From Neobacillus niacini (GTDB taxonomy: Bacteria > Bacillota > Bacilli > Bacillales > Cytobacillaceae), in assembly GCF_019749295.1 (NCBI RefSeq), contig NZ_JACWFG010000006.1:124001-188000 (forward strand): DNA of 64,000 bases. Direction: 5' to 3'. The notes below the pieces were generated by a model that made no database searches, was not told the DNA's origin, and was given only the letters and a program-made list of their open reading frames with translations. Shown in pieces: positions 54,350 through 62,508 of this stretch (the stretch's first letter is position 1; each line of letters opens with the position of its first letter). A program made the position numbers and the translations under genes.

Positions 54350-54397
54350 ATGACAAAGAATGGAGGCTATTTTTGTGCGTTTCCATGTAAAGGATGA
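54350..54397 (+). CDS. Possible 15-residue leader peptide overlapping the comFA start
   Basis: ATG at 54350 with a strong AAAGGAG, reading MTKNGGYFCAFPCKG then TGA, in a different frame from comFA. The comFA start (GTG 54375) lies inside it and uses a GGAGG also inside it. It could couple or tune comFA translation, or be chance. Confidence 0.3.
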   Translation: MTKNGGYFCAFPCKG

Positions 54398-55868
54398 TTG
54401 TTTATTTCCGGTTCGAGATAAAGAAAAAGAGACAACCATACCAATTTCACAAATTCCAATTATTCCACAACCAACACTCAATCTAAATTTCGTCTTCAAC
54501 CCAGACCTACAATTACTTCTGACAGGCAAACAGCTCATTCTGGATGATCTCCCTTTTACTCTTGAAGAAATTCAAAAACATTATGAAAATGGTTATGTTA
54601 CCTACCGAAAAGGAATTGAATATATCAGAGGTCTACCTGTTTGTTCTCGATGTGGGAACAAGGAAGAAAACTGGTTTGCTCAGTTTCCCTGCTCGCGGTG
54701 CGGAGAAATCTGCCTTTACTGCCGCAAATGCTTGATGATGGGAAGAATCAGTGCCTGTACTCCTTTAATTGGCTGGAATGGACCCAATCCTGTTCACACA
54801 TTACCTGAAAGTATCCTTGGATGGAAAGGCAGGTTATCGGATGGGCAGCAAGCAGCTTCCAACGATGTAGTCGAAGCGGTGAATAACAATAAGGAACTGC
54901 TTGTTTGGGCAGTGTGTGGTGCAGGGAAAACGGAGGTTCTCTTCGCAGCCATTGAATCGGCACTTGCTTTGAAAAAAAGAGTCTGTATTGCCACGCCGCG
55001 AACCGATGTTGTCCTTGAACTTACTCCAAGATTAAAAGCAGCGTTTCCAGGAATTACGGCTGCCTCTTTATATGGCGGCAGTGAGGAGCGCCATCTTTAT
55101 GCCCCGCTTACAATTGCTACTACCCATCAGCTCCTCCGCTTTTATCATGCCTTCGATACGGTAATTTTGGATGAGGTTGATGCTTTTCCTTATACAGTCG
55201 AGGAATCACTTCAATATGCCGCTGTGCAGGCGAGAAGACCTGAATCAGCCATGATTTACCTAACGGCGACTCCGAATGAAAAATGGCAAAGGGAGTGCAG
55301 GACAGGAAAAAGGGCTTTTACCACGATCCCGGCCAGATTCCATCGTCATCCGCTTCCGGTACCTCGCTTTACCTGGTGTGGCAACTGGCAAAAGCATTTA
55401 AAAAAAGACAAACTCCCTGCTAATGTTCTTCATTGGATTAAAGAGAGAATCCAGAACCATAAGCAAGCATTAGTGTTTTTCCCTCACATTCCCTTAATGG
55501 AAAAAGCTCTACCCATCCTGAGGCAATTGTCCCCCGACATTGAGGCTGTTCATGCCGAAGACCCAGACCGTAAGGAAAAAGTCCAAAAAATGAGGAACAA
55601 AGAAATTCCCTTATTACTAACCACTACGATTTTAGAACGAGGAGTTACATTTCCCAATATTGATGTTGCTGTTATTGGTGCAGAGGATGATATTTTCACC
55701 GATAGTGCCCTTGTCCAAATTTCAGGAAGAGCTGGACGGAGCAAGGATTATCCCGACGGTATTGTGACGTTTTTTCATTATGGAAAGACAGAGGCGATGC
55801 TAAAGGCAAGAAAACAAATCACTGTCATGAATCATGAAGGAATCCGAAGGGGGCTTATTGAAACATGA
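54375..55868 (+). CDS. comFA: Competence DNA-import helicase/translocase ComFA
   Basis: Cytoplasmic membrane-associated ATPase driving single-stranded DNA through the ComEC channel. A 497-residue SF2 protein. An N-terminal four-Cys zinc finger (CSRCGN ... CSRCGEICLYCRKC) is followed by Walker A GAGKTEV, DEVDAFP, SAT-like TATPNEKW and motif VI QISGRAGRSKD. I chose GTG at 54375 (GGAGG 8 bases upstream) over ATG at 54360. The C-terminus overlaps comFC by 4 bases. comFB, present in B. subtilis, is absent here. Confidence 0.92.
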   Translation: MRFHVKDDCLFPVRDKEKETTIPISQIPIIPQPTLNLNFVFNPDLQLLLTGKQLILDDLPFTLEEIQKHYENGYVTYRKGIEYIRGLPVCSRCGNKEENWFAQFPCSRCGEICLYCRKCLMMGRISACTPLIGWNGPNPVHTLPESILGWKGRLSDGQQAASNDVVEAVNNNKELLVWAVCGAGKTEVLFAAIESALALKKRVCIATPRTDVVLELTPRLKAAFPGITAASLYGGSEERHLYAPLTIATTHQLLRFYHAFDTVILDEVDAFPYTVEESLQYAAVQARRPESAMIYLTATPNEKWQRECRTGKRAFTTIPARFHRHPLPVPRFTWCGNWQKHLKKDKLPANVLHWIKERIQNHKQALVFFPHIPLMEKALPILRQLSPDIEAVHAEDPDRKEKVQKMRNKEIPLLLTTTILERGVTFPNIDVAVIGAEDDIFTDSALVQISGRAGRSKDYPDGIVTFFHYGKTEAMLKARKQITVMNHEGIRRGLIET

Positions 55869-56578
55869 AACTTTTCCCCAACGCACATTGTCTGATTTGC
55901 CATGAAATCATTTTGAATCCAATCGGATGGGGCGCTATTTTCTCGGAAGAAAAAGAACAGTTTCTTTGTAAAACCTGTGAGATAAGGTTTGAAAAAATTG
56001 AGGGAGAAACCTGCCAAATTTGCGGCCGTATGCTTAGTTATCTTGATGAAAACTTCCGTAAAGGGGAACTATGTAACGACTGTATAAGGTGGGAGGAGGA
56101 CGACCAATGGAGTGGTTATCTTGAACGTAACCATTCTATATTTATTTACAATGATTTTTTCAAGGAGGTACTGGCAACATATAAATTTCGGGGAGATTAT
56201 GTTCTTGCAAAAATATTCGCAGATTATTTAAAAGTCTTTTTGAAAAAAATAAAGCCTGATATGATTGTTCCGATTCCATTGAGTGACGAGCGGCTTTATG
56301 AGAGGGGATTTAATCAAGCAGAAGCACTGATAATTGAATCAGGTTTTGCACCAACACAGCTTCTGACCAGAGTACACTCGGAAAAACAATCAAAAAAGTC
56401 CAGAATGGAGAGAATTCATATTCCACAGGTTTTTCAAGTTAACCCAGTTGAAATAAAAGGAAAGGCCATCCTGCTAATTGATGATATTTATACAACGGGA
56501 TCCACTCTTAGGCACGCTGCCAAGCTATTAAAGGAATCGGGAGCGGAAAGGATTCAATCCTTAACGCTCGCACGATAA
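55865..56578 (+). CDS. comFC: Competence protein ComFC (phosphoribosyltransferase fold)
   Basis: A 237-residue ComFC/GntX-type protein. An N-terminal Cys-rich zinc region (CLICHE ... CKTCEIRF ... CQICGRM ... CNDCIRW) is followed by a type I phosphoribosyltransferase domain with IVPIPLSDERLYERGFNQ and the PRPP loop LLIDDIYTTGST. ComFC works with ComFA in DNA uptake. It is coupled to comFA by an ATGA overlap and ends 5 bases before the convergent CotF-like gene. Confidence 0.92.
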   Translation: MKLFPNAHCLICHEIILNPIGWGAIFSEEKEQFLCKTCEIRFEKIEGETCQICGRMLSYLDENFRKGELCNDCIRWEEDDQWSGYLERNHSIFIYNDFFKEVLATYKFRGDYVLAKIFADYLKVFLKKIKPDMIVPIPLSDERLYERGFNQAEALIIESGFAPTQLLTRVHSEKQSKKSRMERIHIPQVFQVNPVEIKGKAILLIDDIYTTGSTLRHAAKLLKESGAERIQSLTLAR

Positions 56579-56583
56579 CTATG

Positions 56584-57084
56584 TTAATATTTCATTTTCA
56601 AGGCCTTTTGGGCATTTTCGATATCTAACCCCAGCAGTCTGCCTAAATCATAGGAAGGATAAAGCCCATTTTTGTACATATAATTAAATATTCTTTCATG
56701 TCCCTTTATGCCAGCATTGATTTGCTTGGTAAGTACAGTTCTTAAAGCTGGTGTTGCGGTTTCGGTAATCGCTACAGCTAAGTTGCGGACTAATGCTTTG
56801 GAAAGGCTTAATAGGTCACCAGCATAGAAGCCGACATCTTCACGATAATCTTCGTCTTCCTCTCTATCTTGGTAAACAGGAGCAGATGGATAAAATTTCA
56901 GTAACTCAGTGAGGTTATGTTCAAGTTCATGAATACACTTATTGTAGATTTGTTTAAGTTCAGGGTCGGGTACCTTTTTATAGGCCAATTTTACTTTCAT
57001 CAACCCTACCGATTGAAATGCAACGAGTTCATGAAGTTCTAATGTTTCATGCCATGCAAGTGTTTTTCTTTCCTGATGTTCCAT
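56584..57084 (-). CDS. CotF-like spore coat protein
   Basis: A 166-residue, ferritin-like helical protein: TLAWHETLELHELVAFQSVGL at the start, a middle acidic loop, then DLLSLSKALVRNLAVAITETATPALRTVL. This last element is the Coat_F (CotF) signature. Such proteins are deposited on spores. ATG at 57084 with GGAGG upstream. Only 5 bases separate it from the convergent comFC, so the two transcripts probably overlap. Confidence 0.78.
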   Translation of the reverse strand: MEHQERKTLAWHETLELHELVAFQSVGLMKVKLAYKKVPDPELKQIYNKCIHELEHNLTELLKFYPSAPVYQDREEDEDYREDVGFYAGDLLSLSKALVRNLAVAITETATPALRTVLTKQINAGIKGHERIFNYMYKNGLYPSYDLGRLLGLDIENAQKALKMKY

Positions 57085-57267
57085 TGGTCAGCCTCCATTC
57101 GCTTTTTACCTATGTAGGCTATTCATAAGAGATAAAAGTGGTAATTTGTCCCTGAACATTATAGACTAAAGATGTAAGGACGATTTAAAAGTCAGTAAAG
57201 GTCTAGAAAGTGGTTCTCACTATTTCCCCTGTGTTTTTGTCAAAATTTCGACAAAATTTTTGTTCTG

Positions 57268-57292
57268 ATTTAGCAGGAGAATCATAGGGTAA
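57268..57292 (+). promoter_or_regulatory. Candidate SigB (and overlapping SigH) promoter of hpf
   Basis: ATTTAG, a 13-base spacer and GGGTAA fits the sigma-B pattern (GTTTAA / GGGTAT) loosely. GCAGGAGAAT just inside it resembles a sigma-H -35. B. subtilis yvyD is known to be controlled by both. Confidence 0.4.
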
Positions 57293-57336
57293 AATAGAAA
57301 TGTATCTACATAGGAATATAAAGGAGGAGTCCACAA

Positions 57337-57885
57337 ATGAATTATAACGTTCGTGGTGAAAACATTGAGGTAACTCCAGCAATCAGAGATTACGTTGAGA
57401 AGAAAATTTCAAAATTGGAACGATATTTCACAGAAGCACCTGAAGCAAAGGTAAATGTGAATTTAAGATTCAATCAAGATAAAACTTCTAAAGTAGAGGT
57501 AACCATTCCCCTGCCAAATCTAGTTCTTCGAGCAGAAGAAACCAATGTAGATATGTATGCTGGCATTGACTTGATTTCAGACAAGCTTGAGCGTCAAATC
57601 CGCAAGCATAAAACAAAGGTTAATCGTAAATTCCGTGAAAAGGGTGATTTCCCAATTACGTTTGCAACTTCTGAAAATACAGAAGCGGCTGATCAGGATG
57701 AGGATGATTTAGAACTTGTCCGCACAAAGCGCTTTGACCTTAAGCCTATGGACAGCGAAGAAGCAATTCTGCAAATGAACCTGTTAGGACACAGCTTCTA
57801 CGTGTTCAATAACGCTGACACTAACCGCACAAATGTAGTTTACAAGCGTAAAGATGGCCGATACGGCTTAATCGAAACTCACTAA
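57337..57885 (+). CDS. hpf: Long-form ribosome hibernation promoting factor
   Basis: A 182-residue protein: an N-terminal RaiA/YfiA domain (VTPAIRDYVEKKISKLERYF ... ISDKLERQIRKHKTKVNRK) that binds the 30S subunit, a charged linker and the C-terminal dimerisation domain (EEAILQMNLLGHSFYVFNNA ... VVYKRKDGRYGLIE) that pairs ribosomes into 100S dimers. Full length for the Firmicutes form (YvyD). Strong AAGGAGGAG site. Located near secA as in B. subtilis. Confidence 0.95.
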   Translation: MNYNVRGENIEVTPAIRDYVEKKISKLERYFTEAPEAKVNVNLRFNQDKTSKVEVTIPLPNLVLRAEETNVDMYAGIDLISDKLERQIRKHKTKVNRKFREKGDFPITFATSENTEAADQDEDDLELVRTKRFDLKPMDSEEAILQMNLLGHSFYVFNNADTNRTNVVYKRKDGRYGLIETH

Positions 57886-57895
57886 TCATACACAA

Positions 57896-57928
57896 ACGCA
57901 GTCCTGAGCATTCGGGGCTGCGTTTTTC
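57896..57928 (+). terminator. Intrinsic terminator of hpf
   Basis: ACGCAGTCC ... GGGCTGCGTTTTTC. Confidence 0.8.
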
Positions 57929-57959
57929 TGAAAAAAACTTTAAGAGGGTGGTAGTAGAT

Positions 57960-58802
57960 ATGACATTTTCAATCGTAGGATTTGATCCCATTGAAAAAGA
58001 ATGGGGAATTGCCGTTCAGTCTAAATTCTTAGGGGTAGGTGCGGTGGTTCCTTGGGCAAAGGCAGGAGCAGGAGCGGTGGCAACACAATCCTATGCCAAT
58101 ACAGCATACGGTCCAAAAGCATTGGAATTAATGGAACAGGGCAAATCTGCACAGGAAACACTTGAACTGCTGCTAGCGGAAGACCCAGACAGAGAGATGC
58201 GCCAAGTAGGGCTGATTGATGCCACAGGAACTCCAGCTACTTTCACAGGCAAAGCGTGCTATGATTGGGCAGGAGGGGTGACAGGCACCCATTTTGCTGC
58301 ACAGGGTAATATTTTGGTAGACGAGGAAACTGTACAAGCAATGGCACGAATATTTACAGAAAGTGACGGAACTCTCGCTGACAAGCTCCTGGCTGCTTTA
58401 GATGCGGGTCAAGAAGCCGGAGGCGATAGCAGGGGGAAGCAGTCGGCAGCGCTATATATCGTGAAAGGAAAAGGTGGTTACGGTGGTTTTAATGACCGCT
58501 ATATAGATTTAAGAGTTGATGACCATCACGATCCAATAAAAGAATTGATTAGGATTTACCAGCTGCAGCAATTATATTTTGCTCCTTCCAAGCCTGAACG
58601 AATCGTTCCGATAGAAGGAGGAGTTAAAAATGATTTAATTCATCAACTAACAAGATTGTCCTATCTTAGCAGCGAGCCACAAAACAATGATGAGATAGTC
58701 AAAGCACTAACAGCTTATATTCACACAGAAAATTTTGAAATGAGGGAACAGCGTTCCGGGTTCATTGACCTAGAGGTTCTCGAATTTATGAAAAAATCAT
58801 AA
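57960..58802 (+). CDS. DUF1028 family Ntn-hydrolase-like protein
   Basis: A 280-residue protein of the DUF1028 family: MTFSIVGFDP, WGIAVQSKFLGVGAVVPWA, TQSYANTAYGPKALE, FAAQGNILVDEETV and QSAALYIVKGKGGYGGF are the family's conserved blocks. The fold is thought to be Ntn-hydrolase-like; the substrate is unknown. A C-terminal extension of about 60 residues follows the core. ATG at 57960 was chosen within the frame opened by GTG at 57948. The 13-base core of the dispersed repeat occurs in frame at 58277. Confidence 0.85.
   Translation: MTFSIVGFDPIEKEWGIAVQSKFLGVGAVVPWAKAGAGAVATQSYANTAYGPKALELMEQGKSAQETLELLLAEDPDREMRQVGLIDATGTPATFTGKACYDWAGGVTGTHFAAQGNILVDEETVQAMARIFTESDGTLADKLLAALDAGQEAGGDSRGKQSAALYIVKGKGGYGGFNDRYIDLRVDDHHDPIKELIRIYQLQQLYFAPSKPERIVPIEGGVKNDLIHQLTRLSYLSSEPQNNDEIVKALTAYIHTENFEMREQRSGFIDLEVLEFMKKS
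58277..58289 (+). repeat. Repeat core GGTGACAGGCACC inside a coding region
   Basis: An exact match to the 13-base core of the dispersed repeat, coding part of GGVTGTHF in the DUF1028 protein. There is no GTGGACA part beside it. Confidence 0.4.
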
Positions 58803-58813
58803 TTATTCTTACT

Positions 58814-58842
58814 TCCTTCTAATCCCTTAGAAGGATTTTTTT
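58814..58842 (+). terminator. Intrinsic terminator of the DUF1028 gene
   Basis: TCCTTCT-aatccctt-AGAAGGATTTTTTT. Confidence 0.8.
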
Positions 58843-58923
58843 ATGTTTTAAATAGTAATATTGACCAGTAATTGAAATATAGTATAGTAGTTCCAAAATT
58901 TTTTTCTTAGGGGGAGAAAAAAA

Positions 58924-59292
58924 GTGGGGAAAGCATATTTAAAAATAGCAACGGTGTATTTCTCTATTGGGGTTTTGGCAGGTCTGACAATGGGAATTAT
59001 CCATGATTTCCGTTTTACCTCGGTACATGCCCATGTTAACTTGCTCGGCTGGGTCACAATGGCATTGTTTGGAATCATTTATCACTTATATCCAAATGCA
59101 GCAAATACAAAACTAGCAAAGACGCAATTTTGGCTGCACAATATTGGTGTGCCAGTAATGTTAGGCGGGATTGCACTTCAAGTATTGGGAGTTTCCGCAG
59201 CGCTGCCACCAACCATAATCGGTTCAATAGCGGTCGTACTTGGTGTTATCTTATTTATGGTCAATGTATTTAAACATGTAGGAAAAGCATAG
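58924..59292 (+). CDS. Small haem-copper-oxidase-subunit-I-like membrane protein
   Basis: A 122-residue, four-TM protein. TM2 carries VHAHVNLLGWVTMALFGIIYH, with histidines placed like those of the first helices of CcoN/NorB-type oxidase subunit I; a third His lies in FWLHNIGVP. It is far too short to be an oxidase and resembles the short 'cytochrome c oxidase-like' proteins of Bacillaceae, of unknown role (possibly haem binding). GTG start after GGGGGAG. Monocistronic between two terminators. Confidence 0.7.
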   Translation: MGKAYLKIATVYFSIGVLAGLTMGIIHDFRFTSVHAHVNLLGWVTMALFGIIYHLYPNAANTKLAKTQFWLHNIGVPVMLGGIALQVLGVSAALPPTIIGSIAVVLGVILFMVNVFKHVGKA

Positions 59293-59313
59293 CAGCTTAG
59301 TAATCTATAAACT

Positions 59314-59361
59314 AAAAATACACACATGATTTCTCCTCTGAAATCATGTGTGTATTTTTAT
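59314..59361. terminator. Bidirectional intrinsic terminator
   Basis: AATACACACATGATTTC / GAAATCATGTGTGTATT flanked by A and T runs. Confidence 0.9.
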
Positions 59362-59996
59362 TACCAATCATATTCGCCTTCTTTCATTACATCTGTTTTT
59401 GAAAAGTAAAGGGACATGTACTGTTTGATGAAGGTCTGTGACACTTCATTCAAAAAGCCTGCCGCATAGGTTGTATCCTGTGTCTGCCATTTTCCGTTTA
59501 TCTTAATTTCATTCCAGGCATGACCCTCACCAAAAACTACTTTTGCTTCAATTCCAGCGGCACGATGGAGGGCAGCATTCAGTCTTGAGTAACCCATGCA
59601 CATTGCCAGCTTAGAATTCAGCACCTCAATTGCATCAGGATGTTCCAGATAAAAATTTTTATTACTATAAAATGTCTCAACATCGTAGGTAATATTTTGG
59701 GCAACCCAAGTAAAGATTGCCTTCGACTTTTCTAGGTTACTATAAAGACCAGCGGTTAATTCATTTGCTAGTTTTATTATTTGCTGGTCTTCGCTCGGAA
59801 TAGGCTGACTAGGCAGGAGATATGGGCTGCCTTCAACCATTTCAATCAAGGTATTCGCAAAAGCATTTCGGTAGGGGCTGATATCTGATCTGACTACACT
59901 TATTTTAGAGGTAAAGGGTCCAACAAAATTGATGGTAGTAGGCAATACCCCTAATAGAATAACGATTATTATAAGAAGAAATGAAACTTTCTTCAA
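59361..59996 (-). CDS. Exported transglutaminase-like domain protein
   Basis: A 211-residue protein with an N-terminal signal or TM (FLLIIIVILLGVLPTTINFVG) and a transglutaminase-like cysteine-protease fold. The triad is visible: Cys in LAMCMGYSRLNAALHRAAGI, His in FGEGHAWNEI and Asp in WQTQDTTYA. A long helix precedes the core (DQQIIKLANELTAGLYSNLE). These secreted proteins are probably wall or spore-related peptidases or cross-linkers; the substrate is unknown. Confidence 0.82.
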   Translation of the reverse strand: MKKVSFLLIIIVILLGVLPTTINFVGPFTSKISVVRSDISPYRNAFANTLIEMVEGSPYLLPSQPIPSEDQQIIKLANELTAGLYSNLEKSKAIFTWVAQNITYDVETFYSNKNFYLEHPDAIEVLNSKLAMCMGYSRLNAALHRAAGIEAKVVFGEGHAWNEIKINGKWQTQDTTYAAGFLNEVSQTFIKQYMSLYFSKTDVMKEGEYDW

Positions 59997-60176
59997 CCCT
60001 CTTAACCTCCCAATCCTTAAATAGAATATATACCTAATAGTAATTATAATTTTCTAATAATTCAAATAAAAAACTTTAAAGTGAAATATTTACGTATATT
60101 AGTAACTTATTTGTCAAAAATGGTACTATTTAATTGATGATATAAAGATACATAGAGGAAGAGAGGGCGAGTGCTG

Positions 60177-62132
60177 ATGACAGAGAATATAGGTCGGAAT
60201 GAACCTTGTCCATGTGGGAGTGGAAAAAAGTATAAAAAATGCTGCGGCGCCAAGGAAGCGGTATCGATTACCCATGTAATTGAAAACGAAATCAATGATT
60301 TACAGACAAAGCTGCTTCATTTTGCGCTGAATCATTATGAGGATGAAATATTTACTGGTTTTGAAGAATACCAGGATTACTTTGATATTGAAGAGGATGA
60401 GCGGGAGTTTTACGAATTTGTTTACACAATATGGTACTCCCTATTTACCAAATTGGATGATGGGAGAACCATTTTAGAACACTTTATTTCTTCAGAGGTT
60501 GGGAAAATTAAACGCCCGAAAATGAAACATATCCTTCAATCTTGGGTAGATGCAAGAACGATAGCAGGTGAAATTATTCAAGTTGAGAATAATTCACTCA
60601 TTGTGGTTGATGGACTTTCAACTGAAAAAATTGAGGCAATCGCACCAAATACACAAAGGTCGTTTGATGTTGGATCATTTTTTATTGGATTCCTTCTTCC
60701 ATATGGCCAAAAATATGTCTTTTTTCCGGGACCGTTTGATTTGTCGGAACTGCCGCTCACACAGGGTATTGATTACATAAAACAAAAGAGCCTTATCGCC
60801 GATATTCAGTCCCCTCAGGAGTTTTTAACTGAGTTTTTTATGGAAGTAATGAAAGATCTCACTACGGTTGGCGGTATGGTTGACATTGATAGCATGGAGT
60901 GGGAAAAGCCAATATATAAGGAAGTGGCGGAGCTATTAAAGAGTAACTTGGAGTCACTGGGTGAAATGCCCTCAACGGCAGATATAGGAATTATTCTATG
61001 GTATAAGTTTTGTGAAAAAAAACAAAAAAATATTCGAAAGCCAAATCTATATGCAGCTTCTATGCATTATTTACTCTCGTTGTTTACTCATATGGTTTCC
61101 CCGCTTACTCAAAAGGAAACGGCTAAATTGTATGGTATATCTACAGGCTCCCTTTCCTCCACATACGCTGAACTGGATGACGAATTAGAGGAGGATATAA
61201 AAGCCATTATTGAAATGCATTATGAAGTAGAAAGTGAAAACCAATTAAAGGCGATGCCATATCCTTCCATGCAGGGACCACTGCCGACAGAACAAGCGCT
61301 GCAAGAAGTATTGGCGGAGATTCAAAGTGGGGATTTTGGATCTGTTGATGAAATAAATGATTTTTTGAATAAAAAGCTTTTATCCCCAACTCCTAAAATG
61401 GAACCGAAAACGAACAAAGGGCGTGCGCAGCAATTGGTATACGATGCGATGAAAGAAACTGGACCCTTTTATCGGAGGAAACTTGCGCACGAAGCACTTT
61501 CGGTAGATCCAAATTGTGTAGACGCTTATGTGATTCTAGCAGATGTTGCTAATACTGATGAGGAAGCAATGATGTTTTCCAAAAAAGGTATGGAGATTGG
61601 GGAAAAGGAGCTTGGAAAATCCTTTTTTAAAGATAACAAAGGTCATTTCTGGGGCATGCTCGAAACAAGACCATATATGCGTGCAAAAGCAGCCTATGCG
61701 GATGCAGTCCATCAATTAGGAAATACCATGGCAGCGATACGTGAATACGAACAGCTTCTGGAATTAAATCCAAATGATAACCAAGGTATTCGGTATGTCT
61801 TGTTTGGAGCGTACTTAGAAGAAGGTAAATGGGATGCAGCAGCCCGCTTGTTGAAAAGGTATGAAGAGGAGACAGCAACCGGGCTGTATAACAAGCTGTT
61901 ACTTGAATTATTTGAAAATGGTTTTACGGCAAATGCAGCGAAGTTATTAAAGGAAGCGAAAAGAGCTAACCCTTATGTCATCCCATACCTTTCAGGTAAA
62001 AAGAAGATTCCCATGTACCGGCCAGAAGGGTTTCGAGTGGGAGATGAGAGTGAAGCCATTATCTATGCAGATGACAATTTTCAATTATGGAATAAGATAG
62101 AGGGACTGCAGAAATGGTTGAAGAAACAATAG
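60177..62132 (+). CDS. SEC-C zinc-motif protein with TPR-like C-terminal region
   Basis: A 651-residue soluble protein. The SEC-C motif is at the very N-terminus ([18 protein letters not shown]), the same zinc module that ends SecA and binds SecB or ribosomes. Then come an alpha-helical domain of about 340 residues with acidic patches and an HTH-like segment ([21 protein letters not shown]), and TPR-like helices from about 450 ([32 protein letters not shown]). ATG at 60177 has GAGGG 9 bases upstream. It lies convergent with secA, itself a SEC-C protein. Function unknown. Confidence 0.75.
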   Translation: MTENIGRNEPCPCGSGKKYKKCCGAKEAVSITHVIENEINDLQTKLLHFALNHYEDEIFTGFEEYQDYFDIEEDEREFYEFVYTIWYSLFTKLDDGRTILEHFISSEVGKIKRPKMKHILQSWVDARTIAGEIIQVENNSLIVVDGLSTEKIEAIAPNTQRSFDVGSFFIGFLLPYGQKYVFFPGPFDLSELPLTQGIDYIKQKSLIADIQSPQEFLTEFFMEVMKDLTTVGGMVDIDSMEWEKPIYKEVAELLKSNLESLGEMPSTADIGIILWYKFCEKKQKNIRKPNLYAASMHYLLSLFTHMVSPLTQKETAKLYGISTGSLSSTYAELDDELEEDIKAIIEMHYEVESENQLKAMPYPSMQGPLPTEQALQEVLAEIQSGDFGSVDEINDFLNKKLLSPTPKMEPKTNKGRAQQLVYDAMKETGPFYRRKLAHEALSVDPNCVDAYVILADVANTDEEAMMFSKKGMEIGEKELGKSFFKDNKGHFWGMLETRPYMRAKAAYADAVHQLGNTMAAIREYEQLLELNPNDNQGIRYVLFGAYLEEGKWDAAARLLKRYEEETATGLYNKLLLELFENGFTANAAKLLKEAKRANPYVIPYLSGKKKIPMYRPEGFRVGDESEAIIYADDNFQLWNKIEGLQKWLKKQ

Positions 62133-62162
62133 TCGAGAGGGAAGCCTCTCGACTTTTTTTGT
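62130..62162 (+). terminator. Intrinsic terminator of the SEC-C/TPR gene
   Basis: AGTCGAGAGG-gaag-CCTCTCGACTTTTTTT. Confidence 0.9.
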
Positions 62163-62197
62163 GGATGGAGTGACCGAAACCTAATTACCTAAAGCCT

Positions 62198-62450
62198 TTG
62201 GGTAACTGATTGGGTTTGATGACCACTTAGTGAGATTTTCGGCATTAAGGGGAATCAAAGAAATGCTTTGATTACCGCTATGCAGCATTTTTACCTTTGA
62301 AGGGAATCAAAAACATGTTTTGGTTACCGCTATCCATCATATACACTCTTGAAGGGAATCAAAGTCATCCTTTGGTTACCGCTGCCCAGTATTTTCGCCT
62401 TTTAAGGGAATCAAAGCCCATACTGCCACCCAGTATAGAAGGAGACAAGT
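62198..62450. repeat. Array of 52-bp tandem repeats, each holding a hairpin
   Basis: GGGAATCAAA recurs at 62250, 62302, 62354 and 62406, exactly 52 bases apart, and TTTGAT at 62215 marks a degenerate earlier unit in the same register. Units 1-3 form GG(G)AATCAAAG-loop-CTTTG(A/G)TTACC hairpins with GT pairs or compensating changes; the last unit keeps only its 5' arm. It fills the 376-base gap between the convergent SEC-C/TPR gene and secA. Confidence 0.85.
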
Positions 62451-62469
62451 ATATTCAATTAAACTAATA

Positions 62470-62500
62470 AAAAAGGACCGGCAATTAGCCGGCCCCCTCT
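62470..62500 (-). terminator. Intrinsic terminator of secA
   Basis: Minus strand GGCCGGC-taatt-GCCGGTCC followed by TTTTTT. Confidence 0.88.
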
Positions 62501-62508
62501 AACTTCTT

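Noticed and set aside
62198..62450. CRISPR array
   Set aside because: Units recur every 52 bases, but the parts between the hairpins are also related rather than unique spacers, only four or five degenerate units exist, and no cas genes are nearby (the only Cas4-like nuclease is at 16539 and stands alone).
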